The notes: a model not told the origin generated them from the letters alone. 64,000 nt of DNA from Galbula dea (GCA_013399015.1 VWZX01001949.1:4030001-4094000); one strand, 5' to 3'. Counted from the first letter of the stretch, positions 47,401 through 59,721 are shown. Made by a program: numbers and translations.

Positions 47401-50400
47401 GAATAGAGTTGCAGGGGAGAGGGTTTGTTTTTAATAGTGCTTAACCTTTCTGTCCTGGTGACAGCACTCTGACAAAACCCATGCAACCCAAGAGTTTGAC
47501 GTAAAATGTGGAGTCTGATTCTCATTAATGCTCCATCAATAATATCCCCATCCAAACAGGCGTTTGCTTGTGTTCCTGTATGACACTGCTTGTTTATATC
47601 CCAGTGAAGGACGGTGATGTTGGCGTTCATTGTTCCCTTGGTGTGAATAGAGGCTGTCAGTTGGAGCATTGCTATGTGGTTTCTCTGCATCTCTGAATCA
47701 TGAAATAATTTCTCCTCTCCCCCATCGACAGCCATTAATGCCTTTTCCCAGCCCTTTCAATGTGGGTTTAATTTGGCCTTTGCTGTCCTTCCCCTTTGCA
47801 TTAGTTTCTGTTGTTTGGTCTCCCTTTATTTTCAAGACTGTTTTGCTGTGTCATGTGACCAAGAGTTAAGATTAGAAAGGTATCTGTGTGCTCTAAGGCT
47901 TGCAACTTCTATTTTTATCCACAGCTGTTGGAGCTGATAGCAAAGTCGCAGCTGACGTCACTGAGTGGCATTGCCCAGAAAAACTACATGAACATTTTGG
48001 AAAAAGTGGTGCAGAAAGGTAAGAAACAGAAACAGTGAGGAGGAGGAGTCTGATTTAATCTGGTGTACTGTGAACCACATCCTCAAGAATAGTCAGGCAA
48101 TGCAAGGTGGGTGAAGAGGAGCACTGCTGCTTATTTCTGTAGAGCAGTTCCACTTTTCTTTCCCGTGGTGAAGGACTGGGGGGTGGAGTGGGAAGATATG
48201 TCTGGATTCTGGTAGGTATCTGAAAGGTGATTCCTCCTTCTCTAGCTGTCCTCCCTATCACCCTTCTGCATTCTAATGGATCCTGTTTTCTGAATGCAGA
48301 AGAGTCAGCTGCTCCTGCCCCCAGCCTGCCACATCTGCAGTCTCTGCTGATGCCTTGTCACCAGTTTGCTGTATCATAAATTGCTTCCACTGCTTTGGAG
48401 GAAAGGAAAGCTCAAGGACTGTCTTAACCTGCTGAGAGGGGGCTGAACTGTGGTTGAGATGTGGCACTTCTCTCCCTGATGCTTTAGCTCTGGTGGAAGC
48501 CTGGCAATTGAGAACACCCTGTTAGTGCATGTATACATAATGAAAAAGGAGATCTGGAGCTGTCTCCCTGCATATCAGATAGGGTAGATGGGGAAGAGGT
48601 GCACATATCACAGGGGAAAACTGACTGGTTGCCAGTGTCTGGAAATAGGATGTGCTGCAGAAAGGGCAGATATCTTGCCTGATTATCCTGGGAGGATCTC
48701 TTTCCATCTGTTGTCTGCCTGCTATGCCTGACTAATGTTTAAATGCTTTCCTCTAAAAAGAAAAATACAGGCTAGCTGTCTTGTCCTGTGAGGTTATGAC
48801 TTGCCTGAGAAACATGTAGATTCAGAAAAGGATTGGGCAACTCCCATTTTTAAACTTTCCTGTTCTTCCACAGTTCTTGAAGATCAGCAGAACATCAGGC
48901 TAATACGGGAATTACTGCAGACCCTCTACACATCCCTCTGCACGTTAGTTCAACGGGTTGGCAAGTCTGTCCTGGTTGGAAACATCAACATGTGGGTGCA
49001 CAGGATGGAGAGTATTCTTCACTGGCAGCAGCAATTAAACAACATTCAGATCACCAGGGTAAGCAGAAGTCCTGAAAGCTAAAAAAAAAAAAATGGATCC
49101 TTCATGAAACCTTCTCGCATAGCAACTCTCATTTGGTGGCTGCATTCTACTGAATTCCCAGTGCAAGCACAGAGTGCTGGGGAAAGGACCTGTAGTTGCC
49201 AAAATAACTGGATGTGTTCCTAGCATTACTCTTGTCCCTTAATTCAAACTTAGTGTACAGAACCCAGGACCATGCTCACTGTTACTAGTCATAGACTGTG
49301 GCTTGACTCCTTAATGGCTGTGAAGTGCTGTGGAAAGAGCTGGGTAGGAAATGGTCTTCCTCTCTTGAGAGTCTTCAGAGACTAGGCCTCAGTATGAAGA
49401 CTCAAATTGGCCTTTCTCAAACTGAAAAATTGCCTTCAAGACTTGTTTCTCAGATAGTTGAGGGTTTTAGATTTGTTTAATCTGTAAATTAAATGCAAAT
49501 TTCCAAATAGCTGCATAACTCATGGTTCCTGGCTGAAAATATTAAATATTCTTCCAGTAGGCTGGAGCTGTTTGTTCCAGCTGGATGATTCCTGCTTTCA
49601 TGGGGTCTGTTTTATAGTGTTTGTGGAGATGTGAGAGAGATGTATTAGTTGATAAATTCCTAACCTGGCTTTGTGTAACAATCAAATCAGAACTTGTTCC
49701 ATTTTACAGAATCACAGAAGCCCTGAGGTTGAAAGGGACCTCTGGAGGTTAGCTAGTCCAGACCCTTGCTCAAGCAGGGACACCTCCAACTAGTTGTGCA
49801 GGACCGTCTAGTCTTTTTTCCAACCTCAAACAGATACTCCACAGGAATGTTAAAGTTTTCCCCCAGTGCTGTTCTATGTTGGTGTGCCCCTTGTTGGACT
49901 ATTCTGCAGTGAACTGAACTGTGAAATTCCAACTTTGCCCCAAAGGGAATATTAAAAACACCTTTTTCCCTGGTGGGTGAACCAGAGAGGCATTTGCAGA
50001 GATAGGTAAAGGATCTGCTTTCATCATTTTCATGTCTGTAATCTCTGGGAACACCAGGGATTAATTTCCAATCCTTCAGTTAAAATAACACAGGAAACAT
50101 GATGCAGGAGATGAACTGTAGGAGATCTTGAGGAGTTTGAAGAGCTCCAAAAGCAACAGTGCTTTATCTGATCCTGGTCTCTTCCCAGCCTCTGCTGTCC
50201 CTCCTGGCGTCCAGCTCTCAAGACAGGCTGCAGCTTGCTTTGCCTTGCAGGGGAGGCACTGGCCCAGCTGTGGTGGAGCACTGCAAGTCTGCAGGATGAG
50301 GAGCTACTTTGTGCTTGAGAACTGTGGTTCTCTCCACCCAGGCATATGCTGCCCAGAGTATACCATATGTCAGGACCTACCTCCTGCTCAACTCAGTAGT

Positions 50401-53400
50401 ACAATGTGGAGCTTTCCCTCTACTTTAAAGAACTCATAAAATACAGACAAGTATTTCAAAGAATTCTGTCTATCCAGACACAAGTGCCTCAAAATACTGC
50501 TTGTGAATGGAACTGCCTTTTATGCATACCTACATGTAGGTTTACAGACACCTTCTTAAAATAAATGAAATAGATATTGAGCTTGCAGAAAATTCACACC
50601 ACTGAAGATGACATTAGGTCATGTTAGAACAAAACCAGTTGAGTTTAGAGGAAGGAAGAACAAGCTCAGCCCTTTGCAGCCACTTGCTTACAGTGCACTG
50701 TTTCAGGAGTGCAGGGGAGTGTCTTGCAACAGCCAAGATCTAAACCTTCTCAAAAAACCCTTTCAAAATATTGTGTCCTAGAGCTCCTTTAAAAAAAACC
50801 TCTGTCCAGAAAGTGACAGCATACTGATCTGCTCTGATCTAATCTGTTCTTTCTCCAAAAAAAGTAATGTTTGAGAAGTCCTGGAAAGAAGTACTGAGGG
50901 AGAAGTAGCAGATAAGTCTTTGGCACTGACTCAGAAAACCTGTAAGAATTTGCTTGAGTCACACTGGTTTCTTCAGAAATAAGACATAAGCATGAGCTTT
51001 GGGGAGGGAGGAGGCACAGAAAGGTGGAGGGGGTTTTGACCCAAAAGCCTCTGAGCTTAGTCTTGCCCTAGGAAAGCTTATATGTAGAGAGTGCAGTAGA
51101 ATGTGGAAGACAGGCTAGCAAGAGATCAACAGGAGGAGATCCAAGGCTCCAATGCATTCTTCCTACCCCAAAATGACCTCAGTTTGCACTGATGGTTGGG
51201 GGGCTCAGTCTGAACTTGTGGGTTGTACCAAACAAGCATCTACATGTAACCAGGCAGTATGCTTGCAGCTTAACTCAGCATGCAGTACTAAAGCTATTGT
51301 GGAAAGAAATGTCCTCTGGACATGGCAGACAATTTAGGTTGTTTCAGGCCTAACTTGCTTGTGGAGAAGGCCAAAAATGATCCCTTCGTTGAAAATCTGT
51401 GGTCCTTGCAGGTACAGGACAGTGCTACATTGTCCAGACAGGCTGGTCACTGGGACACTGAAGGAAGGGTGGGAGCTGTTAGTGTTCAGACATACTTGTT
51501 GTGCCTGTGGAGTTTCATGTGCAATGGGATGAGTGGATATGGAACCATTTGATTAATAGCAGCCTCATGCAGTGTTCCCCTGCTGGTGGTAGTCCACATG
51601 CTTCTTGCTTGAAACAGTTAATAGCTCTACCAATTGCAAGATGGGTGCTGTGACTGTCTTAAAATAGCAGCATCTCTCTGCAGGATAAATTATAAACTTG
51701 GCACATCTGTCTAACATTGTTTCTTCATTGGGACCCAATCCTAAAAGCTGCTGTTTGCCTTAATAAGGCTGGGGCAGCTGGAGCCTAGATTGTGGTCCTT
51801 GCTGATGCCTTGCTCTCATCTGTGCCTTGGATTTCTCCTGAGTGCAGGACCCGTACATCCATTGTCAGTTTATCCTGGAGCTCTGCTGCCATGTGGACTT
51901 GCAAAACAGTCTTGGACCCTGTGTAGACCAGGCAAAGGTTGATGAGGAGGTTAAGATGACTTTTGGCTCTTTAGGCCAGAATGTGTTTCGATGTGTTTGA
52001 ATAGCAGGGGAAACCGTGGTTGCAGCTGATGGGGAAGGGGTCAGTCCCTCACGTGTTAACAGAGGAAAGTTAGCCTTACTAACAGTGACCTGCAATGACA
52101 TGAAGGGAAAAATCCTGCTGTGGGTACTCATCAGCCTACTGTGGTTATAGCAGGATCCCATAATAGCATAAGTTAAAACATGTCAGAAGAGCATGAGATT
52201 CCAGCAATGTGCAACAGGAGGCTGAACTTGAGAAGTAATGCTAATGTCCCTTGTGGTGGAGGGACTTGAGTGGCTAGTAACTGACACTGTGATGTAGCTA
52301 ATGTCCTGCTGTAGTGAAAGCTGGTGGTGGTGCATCTGGAAGCAGAGTCTCAGGAGTGTGGAAGTGGGATGGACAAAAAGGGGAGAAGGAGGCTTGGACT
52401 ACAACTCTGCTTCTAACCACTGTAATATAAATGCATATCCCCTTCCTTGAGGCTATTTCAAACTGTTCTGGGGCAGAAGGTCAAATGTCTCTTGTAAATC
52501 TCCTCTTGTTCAGAAGAGGGAACTGCTCCTTATTCTCTATGTGAAGAGCAATACTTAGAGCAGTAATTCTACTGCAAGCTAGAATTGCTTGGGTTTTCAG
52601 CCTCATGTGAGCTCAATTCTTTTGTCTCTTCCAGCCTCCTTTTAAAGGAACCACTTTCACAGACCTGCCATTGTGTTTACAATTGAACATCATGCAGCGA
52701 CTGAGTGATGGGAGAGACCTGGTTAGCCTGGGTCAGGTGGCTCCTGATCTGCAAGTGCTCAGTGAAGACCGGCTGCTGTGGAAGAAACTCTGCCAGTACC
52801 ACTTCACAGACAGACAGGTACAGGGAGGGATGCAAACTGATGCCATCAGTTGCTGTTTGTACCCCAATATCAAGTGAACACACACAGATAGGACACTCTT
52901 ACTTGACTGTGTCTTAGATCCAAGGGCTGTGCTGCAGGCTGGCATGAGAATGGCTGTGAAGATGACTTATGTAGAGGGTTTTGCATGCCACAGCAGTGAT
53001 TCCTGAAATAGGAGCCTAAGGAATTAGTCATACAGTGAACTTTAACCCTAATCCAGGTAGTAACAACTGCAAGTCATGCAGTTGCTTCTCACCCCACGTG
53101 TGTAGGGAAAACGTGCAGGCAAGCTCCAGCAATCATGCTGATGTCCCAGGGACTTGACACCCTTGCAGAGAATCTTTGTGGATGTGGTCCATGAGTGATG
53201 AGTTGTACTCTCTTGCCCTTTAGAGCAAGAAATCCCCTCTGAGCTGTTTTGTGAGTGACAGGACAGTATGTGGAAAACAGCCCTGCTGTTGCTCATGTAC
53301 CTATGTGAACATCATTGGCCCCTTGCAGGGGGTAATCATCTGAGGTCTTCTAAATGTAAACAAACAAAAAATCCCTCTGGTTATGTGTGAATGTCTAGAA

Positions 53401-54840
53401 TGTTTATACAAGACCTCTGTGCTTCAGGGACTGCATGCCAGATTTCTCTGCTAACTTGGGTTTACTTGCAAGTGGCTCTGGGGGTGTTACTTCTATTAAC
53501 AAATTCAAATCAGTCTCTGCAACTAATGAACCCTAAAAGAAAGATGAGTGTCTCCCAAGTTAATGTGACAAATCACTAACTCTTAGTCAAGAAGCAAAAT
53601 ACTTTAACTTCTGAAACTGTTAACTGCAATAATACTTACTGCCCTGCTAGCCAGTGACAGTGGCTGAAGTAGTATAATACAGCTCCCAGGGTTTGACTTT
53701 CATACATTAATGTTCACAAGATGGGCATAGACCCTGATAATGGTCTTGGGTGAGGCTGTTGCCATCAGGAAGCTGGTTATAGCTGGATATTCAGGAGCTT
53801 TCTTGGTGTTACCAGGGAACTGTTATGGGACCAGCAAGGATGACACTTAATGTGAGGGAGAAGAACATAAGTTAGAAAGAATAAATAAATTTTTTGACCT
53901 CCTGGAATTATTTTTTTAAGATTCGCAAGCGGCTAATCCTATCTGACAAAGGCCAACTGGACTGGAAAAAGATGTACTTCAAACTCATAAGATGTTACCC
54001 ACGGAAGGAGCAATATGGTGACACACTGCAGCTGTGCAGGCACTGCCACATCCTCTCCTGGAAGGTATGAGATGCTTGTGGGACAAACTTGGTTGTGTCA
54101 GGAGCTATAAGGCAGATGGTTCTTCCTCTGATTGCAGCTTGTTCAGGGTGCTGCATTTCCTTTGCCTACATAACCTAGTGTTTTTCTACATCTGAATCCT
54201 ATCTCAGCTATTCAGGTCCTCTGTGCTTCAGAGAGCCTGTCTTCATGTTGAGCAAAAGTAGTGTCCATCAAGGCTGGGGTGGGGGGCTGAGATGGGCATA
54301 CTATAGGACTGCCTGCAGTAAATCATCTTAGCACTGTCAGCAGCTCCTTCTACCCGTTACATGGAGGTGGAAGTCTTGGCAGCAGGATCAGCTGGAATTG
54401 GAGCCGATGGCCACAAAACAGCCAAGAATAAAAATCTGCTGACTTCTAAAGTGGTATCCAAAGAATGTCTCTGGAGTTAAACTCCTGTAGCTGATGCTAG
54501 GCTCGATGTTCTCTTCCCTCAGCAAAGAGGAAAAGAATGAATTGGATCTTGCTTTATTTCCCATGACTTGCCAGTAGGCCCTAAAATATGAAGCACAATT
54601 CTGAGCTGTCCGCTTTTGAGTAGAAATATTATTCTGGGCTCTGCTCTATTTACAAGTGGGATGTCTGGCAGAGGGGCAGTGCCAAGTTGGCTGATGCTCT
54701 GGGACCCTCTCTGCATTCTCTCTAAATGGAGTTGTTTTCTCCTGTCCCAGGGTACTGATCACCCTTGCACAGCCAACAACCCGGAGACTTGCTCCACCTC
54801 TCTTTCGCCGCAGGATTTTATCAACTTGTTCAGGTTCTGA
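35301..54840 (+). CDS. FBXO32: FBXO32, F-box only protein 32 (atrogin-1/MAFbx), complete coding gene
   Basis: Coding join(35301..35416, 38222..38334, 40033..40082, 40756..40848, 47925..48018, 48874..49058, 52635..52817, 53921..54064, 54751..54840) is 1068 nt and gives 355 residues, the same length as the human protein. All introns are GT-AG. Seen: start MPFLGQDWRSPGQSW; basic nuclear signal KKRKK at 62-66; LLQTL, a nuclear-export-like stretch, at 169-173; F-box at about 223-271 (FTDLPLCLQLNIMQRL through LLWKKLCQYHF); a second basic cluster RKRL...KK at 280-295; and C-terminal FRF, fitting a class II PDZ-ligand pattern. Known for the family: it is the substrate receptor of an SKP1-CUL1-RBX1 ubiquitin ligase in skeletal and cardiac muscle, is induced by FOXO in atrophy, and targets include MyoD and eIF3f. 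The start has G at -3 and no upstream ATG. No disabling change is seen. FBXO25, the paralogue, fits less well by sequence and locus. Confidence 0.97.
35417..38221 (+). other. FBXO32 intron 1
   Basis: A 2805-bp GT-AG intron. Its start lies in the CpG island and it contains the four-copy 21-bp repeat. Long minus-strand open frames here (35450-36181 and others) reflect GC-rich and repetitive sequence. Confidence 0.9.
35817..35900. repeat. Four-copy 21-bp tandem repeat (palindromic unit)
   Basis: Four identical copies of GTCTCCTGGGGTACCCTGGAG at 35817, 35838, 35859 and 35880. The CTCCTGGGGTACCCTGGAG part is an almost perfect palindrome around GGTACC. Identity of all copies suggests recent expansion and likely length variation. 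Confidence 0.97.
38222..38334 (+). CDS. FBXO32: FBXO32 exon 2 (residues 39-76)
   Basis: Acceptor CATTCACAG|C and donor T|GTAAGA. Contains NIFNSLNYDVAAKKRKKDLL with the basic nuclear-localisation cluster at residues 62-66. Leaves one base of the Tyr77 codon. Confidence 0.95.
40033..40082 (+). CDS. FBXO32: FBXO32 exon 3 (residues 77-93), 50-nt exon
   Basis: Acceptor CCAAACAG|ATTTTCAC and donor GAG|GTGAGT. Encodes YFHQEKWIYVHKGSTKE. It was found by matching the conserved protein and splice sites, being too short to stand out as an open frame. Confidence 0.95.
40756..40848 (+). CDS. FBXO32: FBXO32 exon 4 (residues 94-124)
   Basis: Acceptor TTCTTCTCAG|CGCCAT and donor AGG|GTGAGT; 31 whole codons. 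Encodes RHGYCTLGEAFNRLDF and the following ILDSRRFNYVVR stretch. Confidence 0.95.
43644..43847 (-). mobile_element. CR1 LINE 3' fragment, reverse orientation
   Basis: Matches the reverse complement of a CR1 3' region: ATCATTTAGGTTGGAAAAGAA at the tail end, then CCACTAAACCATGTC, GTCTTTTAAATACC and AGCAGCCTGGTCCAATGCTTG. Antisense to FBXO32. Confidence 0.88.
43848..43975 (+). mobile_element. CR1 LINE internal fragment, forward orientation
   Basis: Contains CAGAGCAACAAAGCTGGTGA and CTGAGGGAACTGGGGTTGTT followed by TAGTCTGGATAAAAAGAGGCT, internal CR1 sequence in plus orientation. It directly abuts the reversed fragment and lacks a 3' tail. Confidence 0.75.
47925..48018 (+). CDS. FBXO32: FBXO32 exon 5 (residues 125-155)
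   Basis: Acceptor TTATCCACAG|CTGTTG and donor AAAG|GTAAGA. Encodes LLELIAKSQLTSLSGIAQKN and the helix after it, rich in Leu and charged residues. One base of codon 156 ends the exon. It follows the longest intron (7.1 kb). Confidence 0.95.
48874..49058 (+). CDS. FBXO32: FBXO32 exon 6 (residues 156-217)
   Basis: Acceptor TTCCACAG|TTCTTG and donor AGG|GTAAGC. Encodes the helical region with LLQTL at residues 169-173 and the ILHWQQQLNNIQITR segment just before the F-box. Confidence 0.95.
49059..52634 (+). other. FBXO32 intron 6
   Basis: 3576-bp GT-AG intron with a CR1 fragment near 49.7 kb and an A-run at about 49081. Nothing else recognised. Confidence 0.9.
49708..49845 (-). mobile_element. 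CR1 LINE 3' fragment, reverse orientation
   Basis: AGAATCACAGAAGCCCTGAGGTTGAAAGGGACCTCTGGAGG, then TAGTCCAGACCCTTGCTCAAGCAGGGACACC, is the reverse complement of a CR1 tail. The right end is approximate. Confidence 0.85.
52635..52817 (+). CDS. FBXO32: FBXO32 exon 7 (residues 218-278, F-box)
   Basis: Acceptor CTCTTCCAG|CCTCCT and donor CAG|GTACAG; 61 whole codons. Holds nearly all of the F-box, with the LP-x-CLQLNIMQRL start and the LLWKKLCQYHF end that bind SKP1 in this family. Confidence 0.96.
53921..54064 (+). CDS. FBXO32: FBXO32 exon 8 (residues 279-326)
   Basis: Acceptor TTTTTTTAAG|ATTCGC and donor AAG|GTATGA; 48 whole codons. Contains the basic pair of clusters RKR (280-282) and KK (294-295), a bipartite nuclear-signal pattern, followed by the conserved CYPRKEQYGDTLQLC and HCHILSWK. 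Confidence 0.95.
54751..54840 (+). CDS. FBXO32: FBXO32 exon 9 (residues 327-355 and stop)
   Basis: Acceptor CTGTCCCAG|GGTACT. Encodes GTDHPCTANNPETCSTSLSP and ends INLFRF-TGA at 54838-54840. Confidence 0.95.
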   Translation, partial: GTDHPCTANNPETCSTSLSPQDFINLFRF

Positions 54841-54908
54841 ACTTGGACCGCTGCAGCTTACAAGATTATTACAGGACACTTTATGCCACTGAGCTTGGAC
54901 ACTTTGTT

Positions 54909-54925
54909 TGTACATAGTGTAAATA
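54909..54925 (+). promoter_or_regulatory. Paired Pumilio response elements in FBXO32 3'UTR
   Basis: TGTACATA (54909-54916) and TGTAAATA (54918-54925) both fit UGUANAUA and are one base apart, about 70 nt after the stop codon. A third TGTACATA is at 58419-58426. PUM1/PUM2 usually promote mRNA decay through such sites. Use here is inferred. Confidence 0.5.
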
Positions 54926-55436
54926 TTCATGTTTGTTCAAAGCTCCTGAGTCAAGGAACAAGAGGATCCTGGAGATGAAAGGTGTAATTGCTCAATGATG
55001 CACAGCACATAAGGAGTACAGCCTTCCATAGGACTGGTGTATAAATGCAGCATGTTGTACAGAGTCCCTTTTTTATGATCAGAGTACAAGATACAGGGCA
55101 AAAAAAACTTTTATATTTAGAAGTTAAAAATGAATTTGCCCCAGAACCATTTGAGAACTCTTGGTTTGTTTCTAATAGGGAGAAAGCAATATGAGGCTAG
55201 GACTGTTGAACTGTTCCTCATCTAGTTTTATTTAGCATACATATTTATAAACATGGCATTTTAAAATATTTATGAAAAATATCCCTGTGAAAAGTTTAAG
55301 AATACTTTTTGGTTTTAACATGTACACATTTTGAAGTACTTAGGAATAGAACTCTAGCCTGCTTGCAAGAGGATCACAACATACCACTTTCTACCTCTAA
55401 TATATTGAGTACCTTTCAAACAAAAACCCACTGTAC

Positions 55437-55444
55437 AATGTGAA
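55437..55444 (+). promoter_or_regulatory. miR-23-type 8-mer seed match
   Basis: AATGTGAA pairs with miR-23 seed bases 2-8 plus A opposite base 1. miR-23a is reported to repress mammalian MAFbx through its 3'UTR. Further matches are at 58384-58390 (7-mer) and 59737-59744 (8-mer). Confidence 0.45.
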
Positions 55445-55695
55445 CTTTTGTATTTTGTACAATGATTTAAAGGGAAATGTTTGTGATAGTAAGCATCTTT
55501 TCTTATTAATGCTTACCTCTTTACATTAGTTTTCTTGCTTTAATCAGTGCTTGAATGCCTAGATGATAGGCACCATATAAATGCCTAAGACTTTACTCCA
55601 TCCTCTTTTAATTTGTTGGGTTTATGAAAGACTAAGCAAAAGGGAAAAGAAGCCACAAGGATGAAGATTATCTAAAAGGGAGGAAGTTCTATTAC

Positions 55696-55701
55696 AATAA
55701 A
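55696..55701 (+). terminator. Possible proximal FBXO32 poly(A) signal
   Basis: AATAAA within ACAATAAAAACC, followed by U-rich DNA at about 55720-55740. Use would give a 3'UTR of about 0.9 kb. Confidence 0.3.
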
Positions 55702-58700
55702 AACCCAAAGGACTGGATTTAATCTGTTTCTTTCAACTCCCCTGCTTGATTGCACTGGTTGAAATCCCAAGTGAGGTTAGAATCTGGTTCTTCCAAGTCT
55801 GTTTTCCAACATAAACACTGTTCTGTATTCCCATGGTTGTCAAGTCAATTCAGTCATCTTGGAGAGAGTAAAATCCAGGGAGAACTGAGCCATTGAATCT
55901 GATTAAATGATGCACCTTTTATTTGCTAGAGGACTGAGATCATGAAATTTTAGACTACTGGAGTTTAGGGTAATAAGTGAGACAATATGAAGAAATTGGC
56001 CAGTGTCTTCCTAAAAGCAGCAGTCAGGACTGGGGTGAGCAAGGGATTTCCTACATGGCACTTGACATCTTTAGTTATTTCTGTGCCAGTGGTAAAAACC
56101 CACCCTCAATCCTTCTGCTTCCAGTGCTGAGCTTCTTTATGGGATTTTCTAACACTAGCCTAGAGCTAAATCTTCAATCTTGTGGAGTAAGTGGCCAAAC
56201 TAACTTCACTGTGGCTATGACTGGGCTCACTATCTCCTCTATATAATACTTCACTTTCCCCTACAGTGGAGCTAGAGGAGTCCAGTTCATATATAGGAAT
56301 TTGAAAACCTGCAGTGGAAAGTTCTTGCCATTTGCCAGTAGATTAAATTTATAGCACTTTCTCTGTGCATGATGTAAGCAGGATACATTGGAAGGGCAAA
56401 TATTTAGTGGCTTATGTGCAACTATGTACAAAGAATTGTGAGGAAGAGGAGTACTCAGGACAATTCAGGAAGAACTACTTGAGTTAATTGTTAAATATTC
56501 TGTTCCTTTTTTTACATTTTTATAACTGACTTTCAACACTTTTCTGCAGCTGTTTATATAAAAAAAAATTGACAGTATTTGCATTTTTGCAAACTAGGTC
56601 ACTTTGCATACTCTTGGAAAAGATGCAAAAAGGGAAAAAAGCTGCCTCTAGATGGGAGTAGTAGGGAAGGGGGGAAGAAAACCAGGAAAATGCTGACAAA
56701 AACTGCCCTTCTGCTTTCCAAGAGCAAACCCAAGCTTTTGCTCTTCCAGAGAGCTCTGAGCCTGTGCCACCCTTAGCCATGTCACAGAGCTTGGCACTCT
56801 CCAGAGACAAGGAGAAAACATGGGATAGGGAGCTTTTTCTTGGTATTGATGCCCCATCCATCAGTTTAACTGTTGGTGGAAAGTATATGCCTGCTGATAG
56901 TGTTCATGTCAACTGAAAGTGATTTAAAAGCTGTTACCTTGGAAAAATGAACTTGTGTTTGTTTGGGGTAATGTTTGACAGTGAAGGAGGCCAGTTTCTG
57001 TTTTCATGCCTGCATTGATGGCAGCAGGTAGACAAGGCTGAAATCTGGTATGGTGAATGACGACACAGGACAAACCTGTGAGTGAAGCATTGTCACTGTA
57101 TTTGGAGATTCTGCTAGCTACTTTTTGTAGGAGTGAGAGGAACTGTGCCCCTTAGCTTCTTCGTTTCCATCTTGGAGTTGGGGTTGGTTTGTTTCATGGC
57201 CTTGCCTCTACCACCCATAGTGAACCAACCTGTTGTGATGGGGAGGCAACAAATGGTATTTCAGTATGAGATGCTGGGGGCCCTGCCTACTCTGAGTCCG
57301 TGCTTAGCAGGTAACACTTACAGTCTGAGTTTGTAACACTGGGTGGATTTTGAGCTCAGGTTTGAACCTGGCTTAGTGTGTTCCCTGCACAGCAAGACAG
57401 AATATGAGTGTTTGACTTAATTCATGAATATCTCAGCTCTAGCCACTGCCTCTCAGCCCTTCACTGGTCTTGAGCAAAAAGTTTATTCTGTGTCCTCTAC
57501 CCAGAGAGTATGGGTCATGCTGACAACAAACTTAATGTGCAACTGAGGCTCCTATGTCTAAAACTTACTTCAGTTAGTGGGATTTTATTTCTTATCCCTG
57601 TAATCTTAAAGAGTCAAAGTACTGAAGATGGCTTGCTAATACATACAGGCACTTGTGTGTTACTTTTATAAGGTGCTGGGATATTGCTGTCTGTGCAAAG
57701 CAGCAGAAAACCAAGCAACTACTGTACTGGAGAACAAAACAGACTAAATTAAAGAAGCAGAATAAGCCTCATCCAGTTACTGCCTCAGTAATTACCCTCC
57801 TGTTGCAGCAACTGTCAAATAAGACCTTGATATCTTTGGGAGACTGTTTCTCAAGTGGCTGGTACAGAAGTGCTGTTGTACCCAAATACCATAGTCTAAC
57901 CCCTTGCAAACAAAGCAATCAATATTTTAACAGTGCACAGGCATCTGCTTGGCTGAGGATGCAGAGTAACAAAACTGACAGTGGTAACAGGGGCTTTCAG
58001 ACAGGATGGTTTAAGGCTGCTCTAGTGCAAAAAGGACCTCTGTTTTAAGACTTGTGACAAAGCTGTTGTGAAGGGAAAACACTTTTACTTGTATTTGGGG
58101 AATAGAACATTCTTTTCAAACATTTCACCTTCCAGTTAGTTGATGCATTTCCTTTAGACATGCATCTCTTCTTATACTAGGAAAGGAGGAGGTTTCTCTG
58201 AGACTTTTCTCCTGCCAGCATATCCAGAGAATTCTAATTCTCTTCAGAGGATGTGTTAACCCATGCAAGTGTGGTGCTGTAGAGAGGAAAAAGAGATACA
58301 TGTGGGGAGGAGGCTTAGGAAGGGAGAGATCTCAGAGATCCTTTCTGCTTTTCCAGAAGAGGCAGGTGTTTGGAGTTCATTTTAATGTGATGGCCACTTC
58401 AGGAGGCACAATTTCAGCTGTACATACCTTAAGCCATTTATATTAACTACTATATACTAAAGTTTGATCATGAAATGTGTGTACCTCTTCTTACATGGTT
58501 TTGATTTTTAATTATGGGAGTTTCTAGATCCTTTTATTTTGTAAAGTGGTTAGGAAAACTTGTATTGCTCTGAAGACATTGCTTTGTATGCAAACATTTA
58601 ATTGCACCCTGCCACTTTCTGCATATGGGAATATATTTTTTTAATTTTTCTTTGTCCCTGGTTCTTGAACTGTTTGTTCACATTTCTGTTTGACTTCAAT

Positions 58701-58832
58701 TACTCTGGCAAAGCTGTCACCTTCTAGAACATATGCAGGTACTAAACCAGCTTTTCCTGCCTAGAAAATTCTTTGGCTCTTAGTAGCTAACATTTGATTT
58801 AGAGCAGGAACGTTTCAAATTGTTGTGTAGCT

Positions 58833-58838
58833 AATAAA
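58833..58838 (+). terminator. Possible intermediate FBXO32 poly(A) signal
   Basis: AATAAA with CATGTGCTGTTCACATGTCT downstream. Confidence 0.25.
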
Positions 58839-59721
58839 TCACATGTGCTGTTCACATGTCTCCTGCTCAGTACAGCAAACCAGCATTGTCCTCTACAGTT
58901 CTTACAAACTCATTGCACAGCTTCCCCATAGATCAGCACCCTGCCAAAAAGACATAACTTTAATCTAAAATGCCATTTTTCCTATCCGGCTTTGTTTGTG
59001 AAGACTCTGTTACAAAGTCATGGGGCTCTGGTGTTCTGGTTGTGCTACTTTGAGCTCACTACTTAAAATGCTTCTTGTTAAAGGCTCTGAAGCTGTGGCC
59101 AGCCATCCACACAGCTGTCAACGTGTGGCTACTGGGCTGTGAGTGTTTTTACTGGTGCCTGATTTCTATGCCACCTCTTCCTGCAGTGAGTGAGTTGGTA
59201 ACAAATTGGCTTTGTGGGATCTGGCCTAGGGAGAACAAATCCATCTCGTCCTTGACACTTGCAGTCTCTAGTGTATTAATAGCTTGAACACCAGAGAGAT
59301 TCCCTCTCTACTGACCAAGCATTTCTGCTGCTCCTCCTGGGAGGGCAGCTGAGGGTGGTACTTGCATTTCTTTAGCTATCATGTGCTACACAGAATGCTA
59401 ACAGGTCTGCTACCAAGAGAACATTTTAATTGAGATAGCAAATACAGTTTTCTTTAGAAAGTAATCTACTGTGATTATAAATACCTACTTGTATATGGAG
59501 GAGAGCATGTGTTCTGTTTTGGTTTTTTTCCTTAAAGTTGTAACTAGAGATGAAGTGAAAGGCATCTGTTATATATGACTTCTTTTTAATACTGTGTGGC
59601 TAAAATCCTTCCATTATAAATTTGCACACTTTCTTCCCTTGCATGTTCAACTCTGATTTTTACAGCTGTTCTGTGCAGGCAGTCATGTATTTTTGTAAAA
59701 CATTTTTTGACACTGAGTTGC

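Larger units (their letters stand above)
40849..47924 (+). other. FBXO32 intron 4
   Basis: The largest intron, 7076 bp, GT-AG. Contains two CR1 fragments in opposite orientation at 43644-43975. No other gene seen. Confidence 0.9.
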
